DNA from: Bifidobacterium sp. UBA744
GTDB lineage: Bacteria; Actinomycetota; Actinomycetes; Actinomycetales; Bifidobacteriaceae
Assembly (NCBI GenBank): GCA_002298605.1
Contig: DBKS01000011.1
Coordinates: forward strand, 24,305-52,770
Length of the DNA: 28,466 nucleotides
Direction of reading: 5' to 3'
The notes below the pieces were generated by a model. It was not told the origin of the DNA. It saw only the letters and a program-made list of their open reading frames with translations, and searched no databases. Shown piece after piece: positions 1-8,512 of the stretch. A program made the position numbers and the translations under genes. The stretch's first letter is position 1; the number at the start of each line of letters is the position of its first letter.

Positions 1-944
1 TCCGCCTGCTGATACCACACGTTCCATTCGTCGAAGCTGATCGCCACCTCATGCGTGGATTTCAGACGGGACCGGGTGGCGTCGATCGACGCGCCAACAT
101 CCTTGATGAACCCGTCCATATCCACACCTGAGGCGAGGAAGCTGGCGATATCGCCGTTATGCGGGGCGTAATACGCATGGCAGGAGACGTAATCGACCAG
201 CTCGTAGGCCTTGTTCAACACGGTTTCCTCCCACGTGCCGAAGGTGGGCATGCCGTGGTTGGATGAGCCGCATGCCACCAGTTCCACATTGGGGTCGATC
301 TGACGGATGCCGCGGGCCACATCGGCGGCCAGCGTGGCGTAATCCTCGGCGTTCTTGTGACCAAGCTGCCACGGACCGTCCATCTCGTTGCCCAGGCACC
401 ACATGCGGATGTTGAACGGCTCGGCGGCGCCGTTGGCCCTGCGCCGTTCGGAGAGCTCGGTGCCGCCTGGAATATTGGCGTATTCAACCAGGTCCAGCGC
501 GTCCTGCAACCCACGGGTGCCGAGGTTGATGGCCTCCATCAGCTCATTGTCGCCGGTGACCCGCAGCCAGGCGGCCATCTCGTGCAGACCGAATTCGTTG
601 GTCTCGGTGGAATGCCATGCGGTGTCGAGGCGGCGGGGACGGTTCTCCCTGGGACCGACGCCATCCTCCCAGCGGTATCCCGAGACGAAGTTGCCGCCCG
701 GATACCGCACGGTGGTGACGCCCAGCTCCCGAACCAGGTCCATCACATCCCGGCGGAACCCGTGCTCGTCGGCGGTGGGATGGCCGGGCTCGTAGATGCC
801 GCCGTATACGCAGCGTCCCAGATGCTCGACGAATGATCCGAACAGCCGGTCGCGCACCGGGGCGAGCTTGAAATCGTCGTCCACCACCAGGCGGGCGCGC
901 CGGGGGACGTTGGCGTTTACGGGCTGAGACTGCTGATCCACCAT
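1..944 (-). CDS. Alpha-L-arabinofuranosidase, GH51 (partial, 3' end outside window)
   Basis: Retaining exo-glycosidase that removes terminal L-arabinofuranose from arabinoxylan, arabinan or arabinogalactan oligosaccharides, probably in the cytoplasm because no signal peptide is visible. About 314 residues are in the window and the reading frame runs off the left edge, so the C-terminal beta-sandwich is missing. Family marks are GSFVEHLGRCVYGGIYEP near residue 36, VRYPGGNFVSGYRWEDGVG near 79, the acid/base Glu187 in WCLGNEMDG and the nucleophile Glu306 in SFDEWNVWY. Both catalytic residues are intact. The ATG at 944 is preceded by AAAGGA about 9 nt upstream. A palindrome at 972-987 lies just upstream and suggests repressor control. 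The family call is firm. Substrate preference within GH51 cannot be read from this fragment. Confidence 0.93.
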   Translation of the reverse strand, partial: MVDQQSQPVNANVPRRARLVVDDDFKLAPVRDRLFGSFVEHLGRCVYGGIYEPGHPTADEHGFRRDVMDLVRELGVTTVRYPGGNFVSGYRWEDGVGPRENRPRRLDTAWHSTETNEFGLHEMAAWLRVTGDNELMEAINLGTRGLQDALDLVEYANIPGGTELSERRRANGAAEPFNIRMWCLGNEMDGPWQLGHKNAEDYATLAADVARGIRQIDPNVELVACGSSNHGMPTFGTWEETVLNKAYELVDYVSCHAYYAPHNGDIASFLASGVDMDGFIKDVGASIDATRSRLKSTHEVAISFDEWNVWYQQA

Positions 945-971
945 GGTGCGAATTCCTTTCAGCGGTTAGTT

Positions 972-987
972 AGTACAACCTTGTACT
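972..987. promoter_or_regulatory. Palindromic operator upstream of the GH51 gene
   Basis: AGTACAA-CC-TTGTACT is a perfect 7-bp inverted repeat with a 2-bp centre, 28-43 bp upstream of the arabinofuranosidase start. On the minus strand its first arm can serve as a -10 (TGTACT) with a weak -35 (TTGGTG, 997-1002, 19-bp spacer), so a bound protein would block the promoter. Size and symmetry suit a LacI- or GntR-type sugar repressor, but no regulator gene lies in the window. A 12/16-identical site lies upstream of the MATE gene at 3287-3302. Confidence 0.6.
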
Positions 988-1047
988 TATGGCTTGCACC
1001 AAACTCTAGCCGCTTTTCCCCCGACTCGCAACCATGGAGCCCATCGG

Positions 1048-1812
1048 CTAGGCCGCTTTCACGCGCATCGCGTATCGCGCGGCGAGCGCGGGGATATCCG
1101 GCACACCCCACTTGTCCACCAACGCCAGCCAGGCTCGCTTGTTGTCCTCGCCGAACCGCTCGGCGCGGGCGGTGTAGGCTGCCACGGTCAGGAACTTCGG
1201 CGGCACCGATTTACTGTGGAACTTGTCGGCGTACATCACGATTTCCTGCTCGAGATTCACCGGCACGTAATCGTCGGGGGGCAACGGCAGCCCCTGCGTC
1301 TCCACGGCCTCGCGAGTCAGCCCCACGCCGGTGTGGTTACGGGCGAATTCGGCGATCGCCTCGTCCACCCCCTCGCCCAGCAGATACTCATAGCCCTTCA
1401 AACCGTGCTGGATGTAGCAGGCTTTGTCGAATTGCAGCGGCTTGCCGTCACTGCCGTCATGCCGGAACACCAGGTAGGTGCCGATATCGTGCAGCAGCCC
1501 CCCGATCATCACCAGCCGCGCGTCGATCAGGCGGGGCGGCACACTGCCCCCCGAAAAGCCGATGTCAGCCGCCCCCTTCCCGGACAGCGACCCGTCATAG
1601 CCGGCGACCGCGGCCGGATCAGGGGATCCGTCGCCATGCGTCGGCAGTGTGCAGCGGCGCACGAACAGCGCATTCGCGCGCTCGGCCACCATCCGGCCGA
1701 TCGTCGCGACGATCATGCAGTGGGTGTGCACCAGCTCATACGCCTCTTCGGATGGGGCGATCCTGCGGTGAAGGTCATCAATCTGTTCGAATGAGGGAAT
1801 CATGGTTCCCAT
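1048..1812 (-). CDS. HD-domain protein (putative metal-dependent phosphohydrolase)
   Basis: A 254-residue protein with the order of metal ligands expected of the HD superfamily: His29/His31 in VHTHC, the His108-Asp109 pair in GGLLHDIGTY, a later His in HGLKG near 136, and Asp196 in MYADKF. HD proteins hydrolyse phosphate esters, often nucleotides, but the substrate is not evident here. A 50-residue stretch rich in Gly, Pro and Asp separates the first ligand from the HD pair. The start overlaps the stop of the upstream MATE gene as TAATG, which points to translational coupling. An in-frame ATG at 1803 is an alternative start. The pairing with a MATE exporter does not identify a function. Confidence 0.8.
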   Translation of the reverse strand: MGTMIPSFEQIDDLHRRIAPSEEAYELVHTHCMIVATIGRMVAERANALFVRRCTLPTHGDGSPDPAAVAGYDGSLSGKGAADIGFSGGSVPPRLIDARLVMIGGLLHDIGTYLVFRHDGSDGKPLQFDKACYIQHGLKGYEYLLGEGVDEAIAEFARNHTGVGLTREAVETQGLPLPPDDYVPVNLEQEIVMYADKFHSKSVPPKFLTVAAYTARAERFGEDNKRAWLALVDKWGVPDIPALAARYAMRVKAA

Positions 1813-3212
1813 TATTCACCAGTCAGCCGATGATTCATCCAACGGCCCGTACGATACCTCAGATAGAACAACAGCGAACGCACGCCCCATTCGGAACACC
1901 ACACCAGCCACAGGCCGACGATCTGCAGCCCGAAGACCACGGACACCATATAGCCCACGCCAATGCGGTATATCCACATCGAGCTCAGCGAACAGATCGT
2001 GGTCCACTTGCCGTCTCCCGCTGCGCGCAGCACGCTCGGCAGAATCGACTGCAGCGAGAAAAACAGCGGATATCCGACGAGATTGATGATGAACAAAACC
2101 CACAGCGTGCCATGAATGGCCGGATCGGCGTGGAAGAACGAAATCATCGCCCACGGCCAGAGAGCCGACATCACAATGCCGCAGACCAGCGAACTGACCG
2201 ACCCCACGGCGACGAACAGCCAACACACCCGCTTGGCATAGCCGTAGTCCCCGGCGCCGATCGCGGCGCCCGCAATGGGCACCACCGCCGTTGACAGCGT
2301 GCGAGGCACCAGCTCGATCCATCGCACCCACGAATAGATGATGCCGTTGGCCGCAAGCTGTAACGTACCGAACGGCACGATGAACATCTGGATGATCAGC
2401 TTGCCGCCGTTGAAAAACAGATCCTCGAGCATGAACGGAACACTGACCGTCAGCACCTTGCCGATGGCGGACGCGCTCGGATGGAGCATCAGATGCCGCG
2501 TCAAGCGCAGATCACGGGCGTAGATCCCGAGCAGCACCGCACCCATCGCCGCGCCGACGACCTGCGACAGCACGGTGGACCACGCCAAACCGACCACCCC
2601 CCAGCCCAGCCACGAGACGAACACGACATTGAGCAGCATATTCGACCCGTTAGCCACCAACGACAGCACCAGCGTGACCTTGGTGCGACCAATCCCCCGC
2701 AGCACGCCGGCTACGGCGGTATACGCCCCTCGCAGCGGATAGCTGACCAGCAGGCCGAAGAGGAAGATGCGGATATCGGCGAACACCTCCGGCTCGGCGG
2801 ATCCGAAGAACAGGAGGATGATCCGCTCCTCGAACAGCAGCACAAGCGCCGAATACACAATCGTGACGGCAAGCATGGCATGCAGGGAGGCGGCGGCCAC
2901 ACGACCGATTCTCTCCAGTTGCCCGGCTCCGAAATGCTGGGCGACGAGTACGCAGGCACCCAGCGCAATCGAATTGAACGTGCCGAACATCAGCCAGTGA
3001 ATCGCGTTGGCGGTATTCACGGCACCCATTGCGGCGGCGCCGTCGGAGCTGATGATGCCGGTGTTGCAGAAATCGACCAGCGCCATGAACAGGGTATCGA
3101 CGAATACCGGCAGCACCAGGTTGTAGACATCGCACGCCGAATACACGGACCCGTTCAGGGCGCGTATGGCCCGCTGATAATGCGCATTGGATGCTAGGTC
3201 TGGCCGATGCAT
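1812..3212 (-). CDS. MATE family efflux protein
   Basis: A 466-residue polytopic membrane protein. The many hydrophobic segments separated by short polar loops fit the 12-helix MATE fold, and motifs such as VPIAGAAIGAGDYGYAKR and GIGRTKVTLVLSLVANGSN match the two homologous halves. MATE proteins export cationic or amphipathic compounds using Na+ or H+ gradients. I chose the ATG at 3212 (MHRPDL) because GAGAG lies about 8 nt before it. A TTG start at 3227 would add five residues and lacks a good ribosome site. A palindromic site at 3287-3302 sits upstream, and the downstream HD-domain gene is coupled by a 1-nt overlap. Substrate unknown. Confidence 0.92.
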   Translation of the reverse strand: MHRPDLASNAHYQRAIRALNGSVYSACDVYNLVLPVFVDTLFMALVDFCNTGIISSDGAAAMGAVNTANAIHWLMFGTFNSIALGACVLVAQHFGAGQLERIGRVAAASLHAMLAVTIVYSALVLLFEERIILLFFGSAEPEVFADIRIFLFGLLVSYPLRGAYTAVAGVLRGIGRTKVTLVLSLVANGSNMLLNVVFVSWLGWGVVGLAWSTVLSQVVGAAMGAVLLGIYARDLRLTRHLMLHPSASAIGKVLTVSVPFMLEDLFFNGGKLIIQMFIVPFGTLQLAANGIIYSWVRWIELVPRTLSTAVVPIAGAAIGAGDYGYAKRVCWLFVAVGSVSSLVCGIVMSALWPWAMISFFHADPAIHGTLWVLFIINLVGYPLFFSLQSILPSVLRAAGDGKWTTICSLSSMWIYRIGVGYMVSVVFGLQIVGLWLVWCSEWGVRSLLFYLRYRTGRWMNHRLTGE

Positions 3213-3286
3213 GGAAAGCTCTCTCAATCGTCATCAATGGCTGGTCATTCAGTTGCGTCGTTGCGGCTATGACGGATAACCAGTGT

Positions 3287-3302
3287 AATACAACGTTGTC
3301 TT
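3287..3302. promoter_or_regulatory. Palindromic operator-like site upstream of the MATE gene
   Basis: AATACAACGTTGTCTT contains a perfect 10-bp palindrome ACAACGTTGT (3290-3299) and matches the site before the GH51 gene at 12 of 16 positions, including TACAAC and TTGT. It lies 75-90 bp upstream of the chosen MATE start, in the 178-bp gap after the amidotransferase gene. The CG centre is typical of LacI-family operators. The binding protein is not known. Confidence 0.5.
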
Positions 3303-3390
3303 CCCCCCGGCCGGGGATGCCAGCAGTTGCCCAAACGGGATGTGGACAACGGCAATGCGACAAAATCGAAAAACTACGGGCGCACCGGCG

Positions 3391-4248
3391 TCACAGAGAG
3401 CGCAGACGGAACTCGCCGGTCCGGTTCGACGCCACGATCATGGTGTCGTTGGGCAATTCGGCCCACCCGTATTCCTCAGGCTGGTCGAAGCCGGACGAGG
3501 CGGCCACCACGCCGCCCGCGCTGAGCTTGCGGTAGCGGATCACGCGGTAATCATGCGCATACTGCTCCATGCCGTAGGACGCATACAGGTCGGTGACTCG
3601 CTTCGAAACCTCCGTACGGGCGCAGGAGCGCAGCACCACCAACTCGTCCGCGCTCTGCAGCATGCAGTTGAACGAGCACAGGGGATACTCGGCACGCAGT
3701 TGCCCAACGGCCTGCGAAACGGCATCGGCCAACGTGCAGCCGCGGCGTACGCGCTCGAGGATCAGCGCAAAGTAGATCGCGGAGTCGGAACGACCGCCCG
3801 TCGCCGCGAGAATTTCGCGATCGACCGGAAAATCCTTATTGGAGACGATGTTGCGGCCGTCGACTGCGGAGCTGATATCGCCATTGTGCATGAAGCTCAG
3901 ATCGTCGCAGAAAAACGGCTGCTGGTTTTCAATGATCAGCGGCAGCCCCGAGGAGGCGAGGCGCAGATGGTAAATCGCCCCGCGGGCGCCCTGACGGGAC
4001 ACCACCTGATAGATCTGGTCAAATCGCGCGGCAACTGTGGATTTGTAAATGCGCGTAGCGGTCTCCGGGGTGCGGGCGCCGCCGTCGGCAACATGCCGGG
4101 TCACCTCCGGCTCGGAGATCAGCGCGCAACCCCAGCCATCGTTATGAATCATCGATTGCCTGCGATACTGCTCGGCCACCCGCGTACCCAATACATCCTG
4201 AAGACTGAGGTTGCGGCCCGATGTAGCGTATCCAAGCAATCTGCACAT
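3391..4248 (-). CDS. Class II glutamine amidotransferase (YafJ/EgtC-like)
   Basis: A 285-residue Ntn-type amidotransferase that would release ammonia from glutamine with an N-terminal cysteine. After Met removal Cys2 becomes the nucleophile in MCRLLGYA. Other signature parts are HNDGWG near 35, YHLRLASSG and FMHNGDI, which position glutamine and the oxyanion hole. I moved the start to 4248 because family members begin MCRLLGY, and GGAG stands about 6 nt before this ATG. It is a stand-alone domain with no synthetase fused, as in YafJ and EgtC proteins. No ergothioneine genes are nearby, so the acceptor is unknown. A separate 178-bp gap follows before the MATE gene. Confidence 0.9.
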   Translation of the reverse strand: MCRLLGYATSGRNLSLQDVLGTRVAEQYRRQSMIHNDGWGCALISEPEVTRHVADGGARTPETATRIYKSTVAARFDQIYQVVSRQGARGAIYHLRLASSGLPLIIENQQPFFCDDLSFMHNGDISSAVDGRNIVSNKDFPVDREILAATGGRSDSAIYFALILERVRRGCTLADAVSQAVGQLRAEYPLCSFNCMLQSADELVVLRSCARTEVSKRVTDLYASYGMEQYAHDYRVIRYRKLSAGGVVAASSGFDQPEEYGWAELPNDTMIVASNRTGEFRLRSL

Positions 4249-4322
4249 GATTCTCCACTGTAGCCACAGTTGCGCCGTTAACACGCAAGCCGCTATAGAC
4301 GCTGCTTATACCTCCTATGGCG

Positions 4323-6836
4323 TCACGGCAGCCGCGGCGAGGCGGACGACGATTCCACCCTGTCCGTCTTTCCCGTCTTCTCCGTCGTCTTCTCCTGGGA
4401 CTTTTTCGCCGGCTTCTCCGCGGCCTTCTCGCCGGACTTGCGTTGCTGCGCGAATCCGGTGGCGGAGGGACGGCTCCCCACGCGCTGCAACCTTGGCACA
4501 CGGCGAGTGGACACGAACAACGGCTGGGTTTCAACCAGCGGATTATACGGAGCCAGACCGAACCACTTCACCGGAGAACCGGCCACGTGGCGGATCGCGT
4601 ATTTGACCTGCAGCGACAGGGCGCCGCGCGACGAAATCTTCGACTCGGGCATCAGCGCCTTATGAATCAGCACATAGCGGATCGTGCCGATCTGCGGGTC
4701 GGCGTCCACCTTGGGGTAGATCGACTTCTGCTGCGGCAGTTCACCGGACTTCGACAAGTCGTGCATGATCTGATGCAGATAGGCGGGAATGGACTGGTTG
4801 ACCTTGAACCCCAAGCGAATGCGCACACGGAACAGGTAGTTCGTCCCGAAGTTCTCGACCGCGTATTCACGGGTGAACGGCTCGTCGGTGGTCTGCACCG
4901 ACACCGCCCACCACGCGCGGGCGCGCTTGGGATGATCGGCGAAAATCGAGAAGAAGATGTCGGTGTCGAGACGCTTCAGCTCGGCGTCCGACGTCAAATA
5001 GATGATGTTGTCGGCGAAGTAGGGGATGCGGAAGTCACCATGCAGCCGGTCCAGCGCCGGCAGACAGTCCTTGGGCGCCATATGGCGACGCTGCGCCCGC
5101 TCGAGATTGGTGCCCTCGTTCCACGTGTACATAATCGACAGGATCGCCAGCGTCAACAGCATTGTGAACCAGCCGCCGTGCAGGAACTTCGCCATGGACG
5201 CGATGAAGAACATGGTCTGGATCGCCAGGAACACCACGGTGAAGACGATCGCGCCCACGCGACGCCCCTCATGCCAGATGTAGACGGCCAGCAGCACCGT
5301 CGTCGTGATCATGGTGATCGTCAGGGCCAGACCATACGCCGCGGAGATGTGCTCGGAATCCCTGAAAATGGCCAGCACGGCCAACGTGGCCACGCACAGC
5401 ACCACATTGATGGCCGGAATGTAGAGCTGGCCTCGGGTGCGGGCGGGGTAGCGCACCTGCAGATGCGGCATCCAATTCAGGCTGGTCGCCTCGGAAACCA
5501 TCGTGAACGCACCGGTGATCAGGGCCTGGGAGGCGATAACGCCCGCGGTCACCGACAGCAGCACGGCCACATACCGCACATTCGGGTTCATCATTTGGAA
5601 GAAGGGGTTCAGCCCCTGCATATTGGCCAGTTCGGGATTGTGCTGGTTGCGCAGGATCCACGAACCCTGACCGAAGTAATTCAGCACCAGGGCCACCTTG
5701 ATGAAGGGCCAGGTGAAGTAGATATTGCCACGACCGACATGGCCCATATCGGAGTACAGCGCCTCGGCGCCGGTGGTGGACAGGAACACCGTACCCATCA
5801 ACGCGATGCCGGCGGCGTTATGGGGGCTGAACAGGAACTTGAGGCCGTACACGGGGTTGAGGGCGGCGAGAATCGTCCAATCACCGCCGATATTGGCCAC
5901 GCCCACCACGGCCAGGAAGGAGAACCACACCAGCACCAGCGAGCCGAACACCTTGCCGATGCGCTCGGTGCCGCGTGACTGCACGGAAAAAAGGACCACG
6001 ATGATCACCACGGTGATCATCACGGTAAGATTCGCGTTCTCTCCAAACAGCGGCTCCATCAGAGGAATGGTTTTCAGACCCTCAACTGCCGACGAAATCG
6101 ACACCGCGGGAGTCAGCACGGAATCCGCCAAAAACGCCGCGCCACCGAGCATGGCCGGGATGGTCAGCCACGCGCCGTATTTGCGAATCAGCGAATACAA
6201 CGCGAAAATGCCGCCCTCGCCCTTGTTGTCGATGCGCATCGCGATGAATACGTATTTAACGGTGGTGATCAGCGTAATGGACCAGAACACCAACGACAGC
6301 ATGCCGTACACGGATTCGGCGTCGGCATTGGCGAGCCCGCCCTGCCCCGAGAGGAAGGTCTGCGCAGTGTACAGCGGCGAGGTGCCGATATCGCCGTACA
6401 CCACGCCAAGCGCGACAATGGCCATGCCGAAGGTCACGCGATCGGGACCGGACTGCAGACGAGCCCACCAGCGGCCGAGAGGCCCCCGGGACTGGGCCTT
6501 GGCCAGCCGCTCGGCCTCCTTCTGTTTTATTTCCTCCTGCTTGGCGAGTTCGGCGCGCTCCTCCTTGGTGAGCACGCGCCGGGACACCTTGGGGGCGTTC
6601 GTGAAATTGCCCTGGGGCATCACCTGCCCGTCGGACGGCTTCTTAGTGCCTTGCTTGCCGGCTCCGGGCACCGCGGGACGGCGACGGGACGCCTCCCAGG
6701 CGGGATGCACCGACTGCTGCTGCGGCTGCTTCGATTTGGGCCGCGCCTGCCGGCGAGTGGATTGCGACTGCGATTGGGAAGACTGCGGCTTGGATGCCGA
6801 CTGCTTCGATTGCGGCGCGCGCTGCTCTTCTGGCAT
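4323..6836 (-). CDS. kup: Kup-type low-affinity potassium transporter
   Basis: An 837-residue potassium/proton symporter of the Kup/HAK/KT family. The membrane domain opens with the family signature GVVYGDIGTSPLY (about 145-156), followed by roughly a dozen hydrophobic helices and a C-terminal cytoplasmic domain. The N-terminus is unusual: about 90 residues rich in Gln, Ser, Lys and Arg, then a charged coiled-coil-like stretch (KEERAELAKQEEIKQKEAERLAK). This makes it longer than the 620-700 residues usual for bacterial members. The C-terminal tail is again Lys/Glu/Ser rich. The ATG at 6836 is preceded by GGAGGAA at good spacing; the upstream alternative at 6854 lacks this. It is transcribed alone, diverging from tatD. 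Confidence 0.95.
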   Translation of the reverse strand: MPEEQRAPQSKQSASKPQSSQSQSQSTRRQARPKSKQPQQQSVHPAWEASRRRPAVPGAGKQGTKKPSDGQVMPQGNFTNAPKVSRRVLTKEERAELAKQEEIKQKEAERLAKAQSRGPLGRWWARLQSGPDRVTFGMAIVALGVVYGDIGTSPLYTAQTFLSGQGGLANADAESVYGMLSLVFWSITLITTVKYVFIAMRIDNKGEGGIFALYSLIRKYGAWLTIPAMLGGAAFLADSVLTPAVSISSAVEGLKTIPLMEPLFGENANLTVMITVVIIVVLFSVQSRGTERIGKVFGSLVLVWFSFLAVVGVANIGGDWTILAALNPVYGLKFLFSPHNAAGIALMGTVFLSTTGAEALYSDMGHVGRGNIYFTWPFIKVALVLNYFGQGSWILRNQHNPELANMQGLNPFFQMMNPNVRYVAVLLSVTAGVIASQALITGAFTMVSEATSLNWMPHLQVRYPARTRGQLYIPAINVVLCVATLAVLAIFRDSEHISAAYGLALTITMITTTVLLAVYIWHEGRRVGAIVFTVVFLAIQTMFFIASMAKFLHGGWFTMLLTLAILSIMYTWNEGTNLERAQRRHMAPKDCLPALDRLHGDFRIPYFADNIIYLTSDAELKRLDTDIFFSIFADHPKRARAWWAVSVQTTDEPFTREYAVENFGTNYLFRVRIRLGFKVNQSIPAYLHQIMHDLSKSGELPQQKSIYPKVDADPQIGTIRYVLIHKALMPESKISSRGALSLQVKYAIRHVAGSPVKWFGLAPYNPLVETQPLFVSTRRVPRLQRVGSRPSATGFAQQRKSGEKAAEKPAKKSQEKTTEKTGKTDRVESSSASPRLP

Positions 6837-6980
6837 ACTCGTTCCTCCGCGCATGTCTCTCTCATCTTCACGTCACATACACATACGCATATCGCAAGGG
6901 TAGTACGTTAGCGCCACATTGGGAAATCGCCCACAATCCACGCAGAAGGCGACACGCGGCGGCGCCCGGTGCCGACCTCC

Positions 6981-7008
6981 TTGCCTCGCCGCACTTGCGC
7001 GGCATACT
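6981..7008 (+). promoter_or_regulatory. Promoter of tatD (predicted leaderless)
   Basis: A -35 TTGCCT (6981-6986) and -10 CATACT (7003-7008) are separated by 16 bp. The -10 ends 7 nt before the tatD ATG, so transcription would begin at or next to the start codon. No Shine-Dalgarno is present, which fits. Confidence 0.5.
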
Positions 7009-7015
7009 GGTAACC

Positions 7016-7972
7016 ATGAGCAAGCACCACAGAGACAGAAGCTGGGCCCCCGCCCCCGAACCGCTGCCGCACGACGCCCAGACGATCGACAACCACACGC
7101 ATGTGGCGTCAGTGGTGCCCTTCGCCCGCGGCATGAGCCATGAGGCCGAGCAACGGGGACAGGCGCCCGTGCCCGTCTACACCGTCGACCAGCTGCTGGA
7201 TCAGGCACGGGCTGTCGGCGTCACGGGTATCATCGACGTGGGTTGCGAGCTGCCGAACCTGATGACCGCGGTCCAGATGGCCGTCGATCACCCGGGTCTT
7301 GTGCATGCGGCACTCGCGATCCATCCCAATGAATCGGTGCTGCACGGCCACCACGGATCGCCCGGCCCGGACGGGCTGCCCGTGAAATACCAGCCCTGGC
7401 ATGACATCGATTTCGACCAGGCCATCGCCGAAGTCCACCGTCTCGCCACCGCCTACCCCGGTCAGGTCGTGGCGATCGGCGAAACCGGCATGGACCTGTT
7501 CCGCACCGGCGGCGACGCGGCGGAACTGCAGCGCGAGGCCTTCCGGGCACATATCGCCCTGGCCAAGGAACTGGATCTGCCGATGCAGATCCATGATCGT
7601 GACGCGCATCGTGAGGTTATCGAAACGCTGCTCAGGGACGGCGCCCCTCGGCGCACGGTCTTCCATTCCTACTCCGGCGGCGCCGAAATGGGCGAAATCG
7701 CAAAGGAAAACGGCTGGTATCTCAGTTTCTCGGGCACAGTGAGCTACAAGGGCAACGAAGGCATCCGCGAATCCGCGCGCATTGTGGGTCTCGATCACAT
7801 CATGGTCGAGACGGACGCCCCGTATCTGACGCCGATGCCGTACCGCGGACGGACCAACGCGCCCTATATGATCCCCTACACGTTGAAGGCGCTGGCCGAC
7901 GCCATGGATCTTCCGCTGGCCGCCGTGGCCCGGGCCACGCGCCGGGTGACGCACGAGGTGTATGGGCTGTAA
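7016..7972 (+). CDS. tatD: TatD family metal-dependent deoxyribonuclease
   Basis: A 318-residue amidohydrolase-fold nuclease. The metal-binding set is complete: His27 and His29 in DNHTHV, the Glu of GETGMD, His in IHDRDAH, His in FHSYSGG and Asp in VETDAPYLTP. TatD enzymes act as 3'-5' exonucleases or DNA/RNA repair nucleases, and the physiological role in actinobacteria is not settled. The start at 7016 places the protein just after a -10-like CATACT, suggesting a leaderless mRNA. In M. tuberculosis the orthologue (Rv1008) lies next to metS and is followed by rpfB and ksgA. Here metG is retained nearby in the opposite direction but no rpfB or ksgA follows. Confidence 0.93.
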   Translation: MSKHHRDRSWAPAPEPLPHDAQTIDNHTHVASVVPFARGMSHEAEQRGQAPVPVYTVDQLLDQARAVGVTGIIDVGCELPNLMTAVQMAVDHPGLVHAALAIHPNESVLHGHHGSPGPDGLPVKYQPWHDIDFDQAIAEVHRLATAYPGQVVAIGETGMDLFRTGGDAAELQREAFRAHIALAKELDLPMQIHDRDAHREVIETLLRDGAPRRTVFHSYSGGAEMGEIAKENGWYLSFSGTVSYKGNEGIRESARIVGLDHIMVETDAPYLTPMPYRGRTNAPYMIPYTLKALADAMDLPLAAVARATRRVTHEVYGL

Positions 7973-8404
7973 CGCCCCACCGAGAACGCCGAAAGAACGC
8001 CGACGGGGCGAGACCATCACAAAGCGTGCTACTGTGAAGACAGTCCGTCAGCGAGGATGGCATCTGCCGAAACGGCCACACTTCTGATGAGACTTCACCC
8101 TGGGTTTCGGGCCTTGCCCGTCACTGCCGAATAAGACGGGCAGGACCGAACCCGCAGCATATTGCAATTCGGGTCGACATACATGAGGAGAATCCTCGCA
8201 TTTCTGGTTCTTCAGGCCTCTGGCGCGCCTGTCGGTCTGCCGTAGGAGGCTGCTCCACGACACCTGTTGCGGCCCGCCATCGAGCCGTTCGCTTTCTTCT
8301 CGAATGAGATCGACGCGTCGGTGCCGTATTTGAAGGTGACAGGTCCAGGCACCTTCCTCCGGCAGGCGCAACGCTGCGCTTTCGACTGTCCAGACCGTGC
8401 AGCA

Positions 8405-8446
8405 ACCAGGCAAAAAGAGAAGGCCGGCGGATGGAGCCCGCCGGCC
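8405..8446 (-). terminator. Rho-independent terminator downstream of metG
   Basis: Read on the minus strand, GGCCGGCGG and CCGCCGGCC form a perfect 9-bp GC-rich stem with a 7-nt loop (8422-8446), followed by the T-rich TTCTCTTTTTG. It lies about 170 nt beyond the metG stop and may end metG or a separate small RNA. Confidence 0.6.
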
Positions 8447-8512
8447 AGAGAGAAGAGAGAAGAAGGGTTCAGTTATGGGGTTCGGAGGGAACCTCGTCCG
8501 CGGTTCAACCGC
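8405..8512 (-). ncRNA. Candidate pyrimidine-rich small RNA (or metG 3' UTR RNA)
   Basis: A possible independent transcript of about 108 nt. On the minus strand a promoter can be read as TTGCTA (8542-8547), 17 bp, TAAATG (8519-8524), giving a start near 8512. The RNA would hold a short GCGG/CCGC hairpin (8500-8512), a GGTTC/GAACC hairpin (8479-8493), a C/U-only stretch (minus strand of 8447-8467) and the GC-rich terminator at 8405-8446. The pyrimidine run is complementary to purine-rich ribosome binding sites. It could equally be processed from the metG 3' end. No known family was recognised. Confidence 0.3.
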
